Numbered from the stretch's first letter, positions 14,430 to 24,043 are shown. The stretch is 64,000 bases of DNA from Arthrobacter sp. H16F315 (GCF_024124825.1 NZ_JAMXSS010000002.1:2666001-2730000); one strand, 5' to 3'. The notes: a model not told the origin generated them from the letters alone. Made by a program: numbers and translations.

Positions 14430-17033
14430 GTGTCGAACCAGAACCTGCGCCGCGATGAAGCCGCCGACCGATCCGCCCTGATTGCCACCCACAGCTACGA
14501 TGTCACCCTGGATGTCCGGGCGGCCGCTGATGCGGACGTCGACGGCTACACAAGCCGCAGCGTCGTCACCTTCTCCGCCCGTGAACCGGGCCGCTCAACG
14601 TTCCTGGACTTCATCGGCGAGGTGCAGAGCATTTCCCTGAACGGCAACCGGCTCGCCGTTTCCGACGTTGTGGACGGGTCCCGGATCCGGCTGGACAACC
14701 TGCAGGCGGAGAACCAGGTCACCGTCACCGGGACCGCGCTGTACAGCACCTCCGGGGAGGGTATGCACCGTTTCTTCGACCCGGCCGATGACGAGTGTTA
14801 CCTCTACACCCAGTACGAGCCGGCCGACGCCCGCCGCGTGTTCGCCAACTTCGAACAGCCCGACCTCAAGGCCGAATTCACCTTTCACGTTCTGGCGCCG
14901 TCGCGCTGGCAGGTGTCCTCCAACGGCATCGAGACCCGGCGGACGCCCCTGGCGGGCGAGCCGGAGGTGAGCCGCTGGGACTTTGCCCCGACCAAAGCGA
15001 TGTCCACGTACATCACGACGGTGCTGGCCGGCCCATATTTCAAGGCCGAGGATTCCTGGGAGGGTACCCTGGCCAACGGCAGCAGCCTGGTTGTCCCGCT
15101 TGCCCTCTACTGCCGGGCGTCCATGGCGGCGTCCTTCGACCCGGAGGTGCTGTTCACGCTCACGAGGAACGGACTGGAGTTCTTCAACCGGCTCTTCGAC
15201 TTTCCGTACCCGTGGGGGAAATACGACCAGGCGTTTGTGCCCGAATACAACCTTGGCGCCATGGAGAACCCGGGGCTGGTGACCTTTACGGAAGGCTACG
15301 TCTTCACCTCCCGGGCTGCCGATTCGCAGTACCAGGCCCGCGCCAACACCCTGCTGCACGAAATGGCCCACATGTGGTTCGGGGACCTCGTCACCATGCA
15401 GTGGTGGAACGATTTGTGGCTCAAAGAGTCCTTTGCCGACTACATGGGAACCCTTGGCGTGGACCGGACCACGGACTGGGCCACGGCCTGGGTGAACTTC
15501 GCCAACAACCGCAAGGCCTGGGCCTACATGCAGGACCAGCTGCCGACCACACACCCGATCGTCGCGGACATCCCCGACCTCGAGGCCGCCAAGCAGAACT
15601 TTGACGGGATCACCTACGCCAAGGGCGCCTCGGTACTTAAACAGCTCGTCGCGTACGTGGGCTTCGAGGCCTTTGTGGCCGGCTCGCGCCAGTACTTCAA
15701 GGATCACGCCTACGGCAACACGACCCTGGCCGAGCTGCTCGCCGCGCTGGGCGCCGCCTCCGGCCGGGACCTGGCGGGCTGGGCCCGTCAGTGGCTGCAA
15801 ACCTCCGGCATTTCCACCCTCAGCAGTGAGATCGAGGAGCGCGACGGCGTCATCGGTAGTGTGACGCTTCGCCAGGATGCCGAAGACCCGGCCACGGGCC
15901 GGCAGGAGCCGCGCCCGCACCGGCTGAGGATCGGCCTCTACAACGCGGACGAAGACGGTGCCCTGGTCCGCACCGACAGCGTCGAGATTGACGTCGTCGG
16001 GGAACGCACCGAGGTGACGTCCCTCACCGGCATGCCACGGCCGGCCCTGCTCCTGGTCAACGACGAGGACCTTAGCTACGCCAAAGTCCGCCTGGACCCC
16101 CGCTCGGAAGCCACCGTGCGGTCCTCCCTCGGCGCGCTCAACGACCCGATGGCCCGTGCCCTGTGCTGGACGGCACTGTGGGACTCGGCCCGAGATGCGG
16201 TCACCCCGTCGTCCCTCTACGTGGACGCCGTCAAACGCTTCGGGCCCGCGGAATCCGGGATCGGCGTGCTCCTGACCGTCCTGGCCAACGCCGCCACCGC
16301 GATCGAACGTTACGTCCCCGCTGCCGGGCGGGGCGCCGTCCGCGACGGCTTCCTGACGCTCGCTGTGGACGAACTGCTGCGGGCCGCGCCGGGATCCGAC
16401 CATCAGCTGGCGTGGGCCCGCACGGTCGCCACAACCAGCCGCCACAGCAGCGGCCGGCTTGACCTGCTGCGCGGCATCCTGGACGGCAGCACCGTCGTTG
16501 AAGGCCTGTCCGTGGATGCGGAGCTCCGCTGGAACTTCTGGCACGCACTGGCCGCCAACGGCGAGGCCACACCCGCCCGGCTCGACGCGGAGCTGGCACG
16601 GGACAACACCGCCGCCGGGAGGGCCGGGCACGCCACCGCCCTCGCAGCCCGCCCCGAGTCGGCCGTCAAAGAGGCAGCCTGGCACGAGGCGGTGCATGGC
16701 ACCTCGCTGTCCAACCAGCTGCTGAGCGCAACGATCACCGGTTTCACCACGGCACCGGCGCCGCTGCTGGACCCGTTCGCGGACCGCTATTTCGACGCCC
16801 TGGAGGACGTCTGGGCCGGGCGCAGCATCGAAATAGCCAGCCGGATTGTCCGCGGGCTCTACCCGGCAGGTCAGGATCTGGACGCCGGCACTGCGGATAC
16901 GAACGCCGTTATTGTCCGGACGGACCAGTGGCTTGCCGGCCACCCGGATGCGCCGCGGGCGCTGCGGCGGATCATCATCGAACAGCGCAGCCACCTGCAC
17001 CGGTCACTAACCGCACAGGCCCGCACCATATAG
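14430..17033 (+). CDS. pepN: Aminopeptidase N (M1 metallopeptidase)
   Basis: 867-aa cytosolic zinc aminopeptidase that removes N-terminal residues from peptides. The exopeptidase motif GAMENPG is near residue 276. The zinc site HEMAHMWFGD continues to LWLKESFADY, supplying both His ligands and the downstream Glu. A long helical ERAP1-like C-terminal domain follows. The GTG at 14430 (starts SNQNLRRDEAADRSALIATHSYDVTLD) gives the usual actinobacterial N-terminus. The gene begins 4 bp after the transporter stop, so it may be co-transcribed. The TAG stop lies inside a tandem repeat. Confidence 0.95.
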   Translation: MSNQNLRRDEAADRSALIATHSYDVTLDVRAAADADVDGYTSRSVVTFSAREPGRSTFLDFIGEVQSISLNGNRLAVSDVVDGSRIRLDNLQAENQVTVTGTALYSTSGEGMHRFFDPADDECYLYTQYEPADARRVFANFEQPDLKAEFTFHVLAPSRWQVSSNGIETRRTPLAGEPEVSRWDFAPTKAMSTYITTVLAGPYFKAEDSWEGTLANGSSLVVPLALYCRASMAASFDPEVLFTLTRNGLEFFNRLFDFPYPWGKYDQAFVPEYNLGAMENPGLVTFTEGYVFTSRAADSQYQARANTLLHEMAHMWFGDLVTMQWWNDLWLKESFADYMGTLGVDRTTDWATAWVNFANNRKAWAYMQDQLPTTHPIVADIPDLEAAKQNFDGITYAKGASVLKQLVAYVGFEAFVAGSRQYFKDHAYGNTTLAELLAALGAASGRDLAGWARQWLQTSGISTLSSEIEERDGVIGSVTLRQDAEDPATGRQEPRPHRLRIGLYNADEDGALVRTDSVEIDVVGERTEVTSLTGMPRPALLLVNDEDLSYAKVRLDPRSEATVRSSLGALNDPMARALCWTALWDSARDAVTPSSLYVDAVKRFGPAESGIGVLLTVLANAATAIERYVPAAGRGAVRDGFLTLAVDELLRAAPGSDHQLAWARTVATTSRHSSGRLDLLRGILDGSTVVEGLSVDAELRWNFWHALAANGEATPARLDAELARDNTAAGRAGHATALAARPESAVKEAAWHEAVHGTSLSNQLLSATITGFTTAPAPLLDPFADRYFDALEDVWAGRSIEIASRIVRGLYPAGQDLDAGTADTNAVIVRTDQWLAGHPDAPRALRRIIIEQRSHLHRSLTAQARTI

Positions 17034-17110
17034 GCCCGCACCATATAGGCCAGCACGGGCCGGGACCGCGGCTCACCCGGGACCGCCGCTCACCCGGGAC
17101 CGCGGGGCGC
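17017..17110 (+). repeat. Two adjacent tandem repeats at the pepN 3' end
   Basis: AGGCCCGCACCATAT is present twice head to tail (17017-17031, 17032-17046), spanning the pepN stop codon at 17031-17033. A second, unrelated 18-bp unit, CGGGACCGCSGCTCACCC, follows at 17061-17078 and 17079-17096 with a partial third copy to about 17110. The two arrays fill the gap to the convergent lipoate ligase gene. Confidence 0.85.
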
Positions 17111-17118
17111 AGCTGGGC

Positions 17119-18227
17119 TCAGGGCACCCGGTGCAGCCACTCCGCGGTGCCGAACTTGTCCTCAACCCGCTGGTGCGCGGCGGCGAGCTCGGCGTGGGTG
17201 ATTTCCGAGGGAGTCGCGGCGTAGCGTTCGGCGAAGACGTCAATCATGGCCGCGACGATTTCGGCGCGGGTCAGCCCGGTCTGCCGCCGGAGCGGGTCGA
17301 CCCGCTTTTTGGCGCTCCGGCTGCCCTTGTCGGAAAGCTTCTCCTTGCCGATCCGCAGGACGTCGACCATCTTGTCCGCATCGATGTCGTAGCTCATGGT
17401 CACGTGGTGCAGCATGCCGCCGTTCGCGAGCCGCTTCTGCGCCGCACCGCCAATCTTGCCTTGCTCGGTGGCGATGTCATTGAGCGGTACGTAGAAGGCG
17501 CTGATCCCGACCTTCTCAAGGGCTGACATCACCCAGGCGTCGAGGAAGCCGTAGGAATCGGCAAAGCTGATGCCGTCCACCAGGCTCTGCGGCAGGTACA
17601 GGGAGTACGTGATGCAGTTTCCTGCCTCCATAAACATCGCTCCCCCTCCACTGATCCGGCGGACCACACTGATGCCGTGGCGTTCGACGCCGGCGGGATC
17701 CAGTTCGTTGCGGAACGATTGGAAACTACCGATCACCACTGACGGTTCCTCCCAGTCCCAAAAGCGCAGGGTGGGGTTGCGGCGCCCCGCGCCAACTTCT
17801 TCGGTTAGCACCTCGTCCAAGGCAACGTTGATCCGGGTAGGCAGCACGGACGGGGCGATGATGTTCCAGTGGTGGTCCCCCAGCCGGTGGCCTTCGCGAG
17901 GGCGCGCCGGACCGTGACCGCTATCGCGTCGGCGGAAAAACCGAACAGGACGGCGTCCGGCGGCAGGGCCGCCGCCACCGCGGCCGAGAGGTCCGCAGCA
18001 CTGGTGTCCGCGGCGAGGCCGGTGAGTGCCCGGTTGATCTCCAGCAGCGCCTCATCGGGTTCCAGGAAGAAGTCCCCGCTGAGTGAGACGTTCGCGAGCA
18101 TGCCGTCAACGACGTCGAAATCGGCCACCACCAGTTTGCCGCCGGGAACTTTGTACTCCCCGTGCCGGCGGTTGCCGTCGTCAGGGGAGCTGGAACCGGG
18201 GGCCGGGGATGGGGAAGGGGACGTCAT
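17119..18227 (-). CDS. lplA: Lipoate-protein ligase A with accessory domain at the N-terminus (frameshifted in this sequence)
   Basis: Attaches lipoate to the E2 and H proteins of 2-oxoacid dehydrogenases and glycine cleavage. Residues about 15-110 (EYKVPGGKLVVADFDV, VSLSGDFFLEPDEAL) are the LplA accessory/LplB domain. The catalytic domain follows, with INVALDEVL, the lipoyl-AMP loop VVRRISGGGAMFME and IGGAAQKR with its catalytic Lys region. In E. coli LplA the accessory domain is C-terminal, so this is the reverse order. The frame breaks at CCCCC 17877-17881. One added base rejoins KATGWG to DHHWNIIAPSVLPTRIN, giving 369 aa. The ATG at 18227 is preceded by GGGGAAGGGG. Confidence 0.82.
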
Positions 18228-18294
18228 GTCCTTAATCCTGCCACGCGGTGACCGCACCGCAACCACGCTGCAGCGCCGCACCGCCCGGGACGCA

Positions 18295-18326
18295 AAAAGC
18301 CCGCACCGTCACCGGTGCGGGCTTTT
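18295..18326 (-). terminator. Intrinsic terminator after rpmE2
   Basis: A 14-bp perfect stem (18295-18308 with 18313-18326) and 4-nt loop lie 24 bp after the rpmE2 stop. Read on the minus strand the stem is GC-rich and ends in a run of T residues, the classical intrinsic form. Confidence 0.85.
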
Positions 18327-18349
18327 CCAAAAGACCTTGGGGGAAGAAG

Positions 18350-18607
18350 TTACTTCTTGCCGCCGAAGCCCTTGAAGCGAGCGTTGAAGCGCTCGACGCG
18401 GCCTGCAGAGTCCATAATGCGCTGCTTGCCCGTGTAGAACGGGTGGGACTCGGAGGAGATTTCGACGTCGATAACCGGGTAGGTGTTTCCGTCTTCCCAC
18501 TCGATGGTCTTTTTGGAAGACACGGTGGACTTGGTCAGGAACTTGACGCCGGAAGCCAGGTCATTGAAAACAACAGCTTCGTACTTCGGGTGAGTATCAG
18601 ACTTCAT
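18350..18607 (-). CDS. rpmE2: 50S ribosomal protein L31 type B
   Basis: 85-aa protein starting [20 protein letters not shown], with [10 protein letters not shown] and the FNARFKGFG ending of type B L31. It has none of the four zinc-binding cysteines of type A, so it is the zinc-independent form. In many actinobacteria this paralogue is induced under zinc limitation by Zur. I see no clear Zur box in the 140 bp between it and the divergent neighbour, but I could not search systematically. The ATG at 18607 is the family start. Confidence 0.95.
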   Translation of the reverse strand: MKSDTHPKYEAVVFNDLASGVKFLTKSTVSSKKTIEWEDGNTYPVIDVEISSESHPFYTGKQRIMDSAGRVERFNARFKGFGGKK

Positions 18608-18743
18608 AATTGGACCTTTGTTCGCACAACTGGATTTTGCCAGCTGCCAGGTATGAATGGGATGGCCGGCGGAATGCACCGGACGGCCAGCTACTAATCA
18701 TAGCGGAAAGCCGGCGCCTTCGCCGCCTGGCCGGTGGTGCTGT

Positions 18744-19552
18744 TCAAGCGCGCGGACGAAGCTCCCAGAAGGCTACGGCGGAGGCAGCAGCGACGTTGAG
18801 CGAGTCAACGCCGGCGCGCATCGGGATTTTGACGGCGAGATCGACGGCGGCGAGGGTGGACGCGCTCATCCCGGCGCCCTCGGTACCGAGGACCAGGGCG
18901 AGTTTCTCCGGCTGCCGCGCAGCCAGATCGTCCAGGTCCACGGCGTCGTCCGTGAGCTCCATGGCTGCCACGGTAAAGCCATGGCTGCGGAGTACCTGCA
19001 GGTCCCCGGCCAGTCCTCCAGCCGGGCCCACGGCACCTGGAACACCGCCCCCATGCTGACCCTGACGCTGCGGCGGTACAGCGGGTCCCCGCAGCGCGGC
19101 GAGATCAGGACGGCGTCGACCCCCAGGGCCGCCGCTGAACGGAAAATCGCGCCCACGTTTGTGTGGTCCACAATGTCCTCAAGCACAGCAATCCGGCGGG
19201 CCCCGGCGAGCAGTCCGGCCAGCGGCGCCGGTTCGGGCCGCTGCATGGCCGCCATTGCGCCGCGGTGCAGGTGGAAGCCGGTGATGTCCTCGAGGAGCGC
19301 TGCGGACCCGATGTACGCAGGCACCTCCGGGTACTGCTCAAAAATATCCGCGAGGTCCGCACGCCATTTGTCGGCCAGGAAGAAGGAACGGGGGCGGTGC
19401 CCCGCGGCGAGGGCCCGGCGCAGTACCCGGGAAGACTCCGCGATATACATACCCTCTGCGGGTTCGCGGAGCTTGCGCAGGTGCACGTCCGTGAGCTGGG
19501 TGTAGTCCGAGACCCGGGGGTCATCGGCGGAGTCGAGGCGGTGGAAAGTCAC
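18744..19552 (-). CDS. TrmH/SpoU-family RNA 2'-O-methyltransferase (frameshifted in this sequence)
   Basis: SPOUT methyltransferase using S-adenosylmethionine to 2'-O-methylate rRNA or tRNA. An N-terminal substrate-binding domain (about residues 1-110) is followed by motif 1 DHTNVGAIFRSAAALGVD, motif 2 LALVLGTEGAGMS and motif 3 IPMRAGVDSLNVAAASAV, the knotted cofactor site. Motif 1 and motifs 2-3 are in different frames. The break is at CCCC 19014-19017. One extra base rejoins RLEDWPG to DLQVLRSHGFTV and gives 269 aa. The modified nucleotide cannot be named from the sequence. Confidence 0.82.
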
Positions 19553-19592
19553 TGGCGGGTCATTTCAGCGGGAGCTATCAATGGTCATCGGG

Positions 19593-20378
19593 CTACTTGA
19601 AGAGGTTGGCGATCATAAAACCGAGGGCCACAAGGCCCAAAACGAAGATGACGCCGCGCAGCACCACCGGGGACAGCCGTCGGCCGACCTTGGACCCGAC
19701 GAAACCGCCGATCAGTGAACTGACCGCGATCAAACCGACGACGGCCCATTCGATCCGGCCGAAGGCAAAAAGCAAATAGGAGGCCGCTGCCACGACGTTC
19801 ACGCCCAGGACCAGGATGTTTTTCATCGCATTGGCGTTCTGGATGGTCCCGGTCATAAAGATTCCCAGAATCCCGACCAGCAGGATGCCCTGGGCGGCAA
19901 CAAAGTAGCCTCCGTAGACACCGGCGAGGTAGACCAGGCCCACGAGGATTACACCGTGGCTGCGGTCCCGGATGGCGTGTTCGGGGTTTTGCTCCCGGAC
20001 CCTGACCCACTGCTGCAGCCGCGGCTGGAACACCACCATCAGCAGAGCCAGCACAATCAGGGCCGGCGCGGCGTAATGGAAGACCTTTTCCGGCAGGTGC
20101 AGCAGCAGGTACGCCCCTGTGATGCCGCCCAGCAGCGAGGCGGGCAACAGCCGGAGCAGCTGTTTGCCTCTCCCCGACAATTCCTTCCGGTAGCCCCAGG
20201 CGCCGGCGGCGTTCCCGGCGACCAAGCCCATCGCATTGCTGATGGACGCCGTCACTGGCGCGTAGCCGAGCGCGATCAGCACCGGGAACGTCACCAGGGT
20301 GCCGGAACCGACCACACTGTTGATGGTGCCGGCCCAGAGTCCGGCGAAAAAAATGAAGACGCTATTGAAGAAATCCAC
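19593..20378 (-). CDS. TauE/SafE-family sulfite exporter-like permease
   Basis: 261-aa membrane protein with about eight hydrophobic segments in the two-fold repeat of the family. The first repeat holds GTINSVVGSGTLVTFPVL and the second VYGGYFVAAQGILLVG. Family members export sulfite, sulfoacetate or other organosulfonates; the substrate here is unknown. It starts at GTG 20378 and its stop lies 40 bp from the methyltransferase start. The ABC ATPase gene ends 18 bp upstream, so these minus-strand genes may share a transcript. Confidence 0.85.
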   Translation of the reverse strand: MDFFNSVFIFFAGLWAGTINSVVGSGTLVTFPVLIALGYAPVTASISNAMGLVAGNAAGAWGYRKELSGRGKQLLRLLPASLLGGITGAYLLLHLPEKVFHYAAPALIVLALLMVVFQPRLQQWVRVREQNPEHAIRDRSHGVILVGLVYLAGVYGGYFVAAQGILLVGILGIFMTGTIQNANAMKNILVLGVNVVAAASYLLFAFGRIEWAVVGLIAVSSLIGGFVGSKVGRRLSPVVLRGVIFVLGLVALGFMIANLFK

Positions 20379-20396
20379 GCGCGCTCAGCCGCCGGT

Positions 20397-21179
20397 TCAG
20401 CGGCGTGCGGTGGCCGTGTAACGGCCTGCCACGACGCTGAGGTCCAGCTGCAGCCCGAACGTTTTACTCAGGTTCGCGGCCGTGAGGACGCCTTCAATCG
20501 GGCCCTTGGCCACAACGGCACCGTCGCGGAGCAGCATGGCGTGGGTGAAGCCCGGCGGGACTTCCTCCAGGTGATGCGTGACCAGCACCATGGCCGGCGC
20601 AGCCTCGTCGCGGGCAAGGCTGCTGAGCCGGTAGACCAGGTCCTCCCGGCCGGCCAGGTCGAGCCCGGCGGCGGGTTCATCGAGGAGCAGCAGCTCGGGA
20701 TCGGTCATCAGGGCCCGGGCGATCTGGACTCGCTTGCGCTCCCCCTCGGAGAGGGAAGCGAAGCTCCGGTTGAGCAGCGGGCCCATGCCCCACTCGTTCA
20801 GGAGCGCGAAAGCGCGGCGTTCGTCGTCCTTCTCATAGCCCTCCCGCCACCTTCCGGTGACGCCGTAGGCTGCTGTGACAACGACGTTGAGGACCTTCTC
20901 GTGTCCCGGGATCTGGTTGGCAAGTGCCGCTGAGGACAGCCCGATCCGGGGCCTGAGCTCAAAAACGTCGACGGCGCCAAGAACTTCCTCCAGGATGCCG
21001 GCCATCCCGGACGTGGGGTGGATCCGCGCGGCGGCCAGCTGGAGCAGAGTGGTCTTGCCGGCACCGTTGGGACCCAGGATCACCCAACGTTCGCCTTCCT
21101 TGACCTGCCAGTCGACCTTGTCCAGGAGGGTCTTTGCCCCACGTACAACGCTGACGGCGGCCATTTCCAAGAACATCAC
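20397..21179 (-). CDS. Stand-alone ABC transporter ATP-binding protein
   Basis: 260-aa ATPase with Walker A ILGPNGAGKTTLLQL, signature SLSEGERKRVQIARAL (E in place of the usual second G of LSGGQ), Walker B ELLLLDEPAAGLD and the H-loop VTHHLEEV. The VTHHLEEVPPGFTHAMLL ending is typical of the ModF/YlmA-like group of iron- or molybdate-associated ATPases. No permease gene is adjacent except the unrelated TauE-like protein, so its partner is unknown. Confidence 0.85.
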   Translation of the reverse strand: MMFLEMAAVSVVRGAKTLLDKVDWQVKEGERWVILGPNGAGKTTLLQLAAARIHPTSGMAGILEEVLGAVDVFELRPRIGLSSAALANQIPGHEKVLNVVVTAAYGVTGRWREGYEKDDERRAFALLNEWGMGPLLNRSFASLSEGERKRVQIARALMTDPELLLLDEPAAGLDLAGREDLVYRLSSLARDEAAPAMVLVTHHLEEVPPGFTHAMLLRDGAVVAKGPIEGVLTAANLSKTFGLQLDLSVVAGRYTATARR

Positions 21180-21316
21180 TCATAGGAGTAGACACTAGGA
21201 CAAAAAACCGGGCGACTGATAACCGGTACCCCGGGGCCGCGTTGTCCGCCAGCCGAGGCGTCACCGGGACGCAACGAATTCGGAGCCGTATCCGCCGGAT
21301 CGCTAGGATTACTGCC

Positions 21317-22213
21317 ATGAACCTGTTCGTGACAGCCGTGAGCTATGCCCCGAAACTGAGTCTCCCCGAGGTGCAGCGGATCCGTTCGCTGCTCGCGGCA
21401 GCGGGACTGACGCTGGACGCGGAGACCCGCACCGGCGACGGCCGTTTTGATGTTCACACCGCGGACCTATGCTTTGCCGGAAGCCAGTCCGGGGCGGCCC
21501 TCGCTGACCTCCGCCGGGCAGTTGCAGCGAACGGCGCGGCCGGAATCGACACGGCGATCGTGCCGGCCACCCTCCGCAATGCGCAGCGGAAATTCCTCAT
21601 CATGGACGTGGACTCCACCCTCATTCAGCAGGAAGTGATTGAACTGCTCGCGGCACACGCCGGCAAGCGCGAAGAAGTGGCAGCGGTGACCGAGGCCGCC
21701 ATGCGAGGAGAACTGGATTTTGCCCAGAGCCTGCACGCACGGGTAGCGGTGCTTGCCGGGCTGCCAGCCGACGTCGTCGACGCCGTCCGCGCCGAGGTCG
21801 CGCTGAGTCCCGGCGCGGCCGAGCTCGTGGCAGCTTTCCGGGCCGCCGGCCATGTGGTGGCGGTGGTCTCCGGCGGTTTTAACCAGATCCTGGAACCGAT
21901 CGCGGAGGGCCTTGGCCTTGATTACTGGATCGCCAACGAACTGGAAATCGCCGATGGTGCGCTGACCGGGAAAGTCCTCGGTGCGGTCATCGACCGGGCG
22001 GCGAAGGAGAAATACCTGCGTGAATGGGCCGCCAAAGAAGGCATCCCGATGGAGCACACAATTGCTGTGGGCGACGGCGCCAACGACCTGGACATGCTCG
22101 AAGCGGCCGGGATCGGGGTGGCGTTCAACGCCAAACCTGCAGTCCGCGCGGTGGCGGACGCTGCAGTGAACCTGCCCTATCTCGACGCTGTTCGGTTTAT
22201 CGCCGGCGTCTGA
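21317..22213 (+). CDS. serB: Phosphoserine phosphatase
   Basis: Final step of serine synthesis, hydrolysing O-phospho-L-serine. 298 aa: a degenerate ACT-like N-terminal domain (about 1-85) followed by a HAD domain. Motif I is IMDVDSTLIQQEVIE (DxDxT), motif II VVAVVSGGFNQI, then the conserved Lys in AAKEKYLREWA, and motif IV AVGDGANDLDMLEAAGIG. All catalytic residues are present. The ATG at 21317 has AGGAT upstream. A strong terminator follows. Confidence 0.94.
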   Translation: MNLFVTAVSYAPKLSLPEVQRIRSLLAAAGLTLDAETRTGDGRFDVHTADLCFAGSQSGAALADLRRAVAANGAAGIDTAIVPATLRNAQRKFLIMDVDSTLIQQEVIELLAAHAGKREEVAAVTEAAMRGELDFAQSLHARVAVLAGLPADVVDAVRAEVALSPGAAELVAAFRAAGHVVAVVSGGFNQILEPIAEGLGLDYWIANELEIADGALTGKVLGAVIDRAAKEKYLREWAAKEGIPMEHTIAVGDGANDLDMLEAAGIGVAFNAKPAVRAVADAAVNLPYLDAVRFIAGV

Positions 22214-22226
22214 AAGGCGGCAGCGA

Positions 22227-22262
22227 CGGCAAAGGCCGGGGCAGGTGCCCCGGCCTTTGCCG
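22227..22262. terminator. Terminator between serB and a convergent SDR gene
   Basis: 17-bp perfect stem (22227-22243 with 22246-22262) with a 2-nt centre, 14 bp after serB and 24 bp before the end of the convergent SDR gene, so probably bidirectional. Confidence 0.8.
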
Positions 22263-22285
22263 TTAGCCGCATAAGCAGCCAGTAA

Positions 22286-23038
22286 TCAGTTGCTGCTCTT
22301 GTCGAAGTAGTCGGCCCCGCCGACGTATTCGGTGTGCCCGCTTTCGACGTCGGCCGTGGCCATCTTGGCGACCTCTGCCGCGAACTCCTTCACCGAGTAC
22401 AACCGTCCGGCCTCGGCGCGGCGGGCTTCGATGGCGCCCGGGTTGGAGCGGTCCAGCAAGGTCGCCGTGACGGTTCCCTCGATCATGTCGCCGGAAACGA
22501 CGACAAGGGAGATGCCCTTTTCGGCCAGGTTGGGAATGAGTTCGCGGAGTGCGTCCTCACCGGCGCGCTTGCTGCGTGCCACCGGCTCGTAGTTCTCCAT
22601 GGTGGGGACCGTGTTGATGAAATGCGCCTGGTGGCTCGTGACAAAGACCACGCGGGCACCCTCGGGCAGCAACGGCACTGCGGCATTAAGCATATTCACC
22701 TGGGCGTCCCGGTTGAGCTTGAGCGCGTAGTCCTCCTCCATGCCGGATTCCATCCCGCCTGAGGCGTTGAGGACCAGGATGTCGAGGGAACCGAAGTTCT
22801 CCATCGCGGCACTGGCGAGAGCCTGGACGCCTTCCTGGGTGGTGAGGTCCGCTCCGACGGCGGCAGCGCGGCCGCCAGCCGCCTCGATTTCCGCAACCAC
22901 CTTGTTGGCGCGGGGCGCCTTCTGGCGGTAGTTCACCACGACGGCGGCACCTTCGGCGGCGAGGAACTTGGCTACCTCAGCGCCAATGCCCCGCGACGAA
23001 CCGGTCACGATTGCGGTCTTGTTATCCAGCAGTCCCAT
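22286..23038 (-). CDS. SDR-family oxidoreductase with altered catalytic tyrosine
   Basis: 250-aa Rossmann protein with the cofactor motif IVTGSSRGIGAEVAKFL, the DLTT acidic site and LVLNASGGM in place of NNAG. The active-site strand reads VVFVTSHQAHF and the usual YxxxK is VARSK, so the position four before the Lys is Val, not Tyr. A Tyr lies three residues earlier (NYEPVARSK). Either this Tyr substitutes or the protein is not a classical dehydrogenase. The ATG at 23038 follows AAGGAG. The substrate is unknown. Confidence 0.82.
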   Translation of the reverse strand: MGLLDNKTAIVTGSSRGIGAEVAKFLAAEGAAVVVNYRQKAPRANKVVAEIEAAGGRAAAVGADLTTQEGVQALASAAMENFGSLDILVLNASGGMESGMEEDYALKLNRDAQVNMLNAAVPLLPEGARVVFVTSHQAHFINTVPTMENYEPVARSKRAGEDALRELIPNLAEKGISLVVVSGDMIEGTVTATLLDRSNPGAIEARRAEAGRLYSVKEFAAEVAKMATADVESGHTEYVGGADYFDKSSN

Positions 23039-23317
23039 TCGAGCTCCTTTGTTCCAAACGTCCAAAAACGGTGGGTCTGCAGTCCATCATGCCAGCGCCG
23101 CGGGTGATTTCAGTTGTTTGGGGTCAACAAAGAAGCTGCGGCAGGCTAGTGCCGATCAGGGCCGCGGCCGCCGGTACGGGTGCCGCTCCCGGGGGATCAC
23201 TCCCCGGAACTTTAGTCTGCGCCGCCGCAATGGTGCCGTCCGGGAACCACCCGGCCGGTGCCACCACCGCCGGGGCGCCGCGGCTCCCGCCGGGTCTTCG
23301 GCGCGTCCGGATCCGGC

Positions 23318-24043
23318 TTAGTGGCCCATGCCGAGGCCGCCGTCGACCGGGATGACGGCACCTGAGATGTACGCGGCCTCGTCACTGGCGATCCAGCGGA
23401 CCACGTTGGCCACCTCGGAGGCCTCGGCAAAGCGCGCAGCGGGAACCTTGGACAGGTAGTCCTTCCGGGTTGCCTCGGGCAGTTCCGCCGTCATGTCGGT
23501 GTTGATGAAGCCAGGTGCCACAACGTTGGCGGTGATACCGCGGGCGCCCAGCTCGCGCGTCAGTGAGCGGGCGATGCCGACGAGGCCGGCCTTGGAGGCC
23601 GAGTAGTTGATCTGGCCCGGTGCGCCGTAGAGGCCCGAGACGGACGAGATCAGGACCACGCGGCCCTTGCGGGCCCGGATCATGCCCTTGGAGGCCCGCT
23701 TGATCACGCGGAAAGCGCCCGTGAGGTTGGTGTCGATGACAGAGGTGAAGTCGTCCTCGCTCATGCGCATCAGGAGGGTGTCTTTGGTGATGCCGGCGTT
23801 GGCGACCAGCACCTCGACCGCGCCGTGGGCCGCCTCCACGTCCGCGAACGCGGCGTCCACGGACGCTTCGTCCGTAACGTCGGCCTTAACGCCAAGAATG
23901 CCGGCCGGGAGATCCGCTTCGCTGCGGTACGTGACTGCCACTTTATCCCCGTTGGCGAGGAACGCTTCGGCGATGGCGAGGCCAATTCCGCGGTTTCCGC
24001 CGGTGATCAGGACACTGCGGCCGGTGCTGGCTGTTTCAGGCAT
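23318..24043 (-). CDS. fabG: 3-oxoacyl-ACP reductase
   Basis: 241-aa NADPH-dependent reductase of the type II fatty acid synthesis cycle. It has LITGGNRGIGLAIAEAF (cofactor glycine motif), VLVANAGITKDTLLMRM, active-site SSVSG, and YSASKAGLVG (YxxxK), ending VIPVDGGLGMGH as in FabG/MabA proteins. The ATG at 24043 follows CCGGAG, and the family starts there. No inhA lies beside it, unlike the mycobacterial mabA-inhA pair. Between its stop and the SDR start at 23038 are 279 bp with no gene that I can support. Confidence 0.9.
   Translation of the reverse strand: MPETASTGRSVLITGGNRGIGLAIAEAFLANGDKVAVTYRSEADLPAGILGVKADVTDEASVDAAFADVEAAHGAVEVLVANAGITKDTLLMRMSEDDFTSVIDTNLTGAFRVIKRASKGMIRARKGRVVLISSVSGLYGAPGQINYSASKAGLVGIARSLTRELGARGITANVVAPGFINTDMTAELPEATRKDYLSKVPAARFAEASEVANVVRWIASDEAAYISGAVIPVDGGLGMGH

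Noticed and set aside
13232..14488. Upstream extension of the ATP-grasp frame to 937 aa (minus strand)
   Set aside because: It is antisense to the YeiH-type transporter, low in sense-coding character, and family starts match ATG 13231.
14595..17000. 801-aa open frame antisense to pepN
   Set aside because: Typical antisense shadow in high-GC DNA; no conserved motif, while the plus strand carries a complete M1 aminopeptidase.
17017..17110. CRISPR or IS footprint after pepN
   Set aside because: Units are directly adjacent with no spacers and no terminal inverted repeats.
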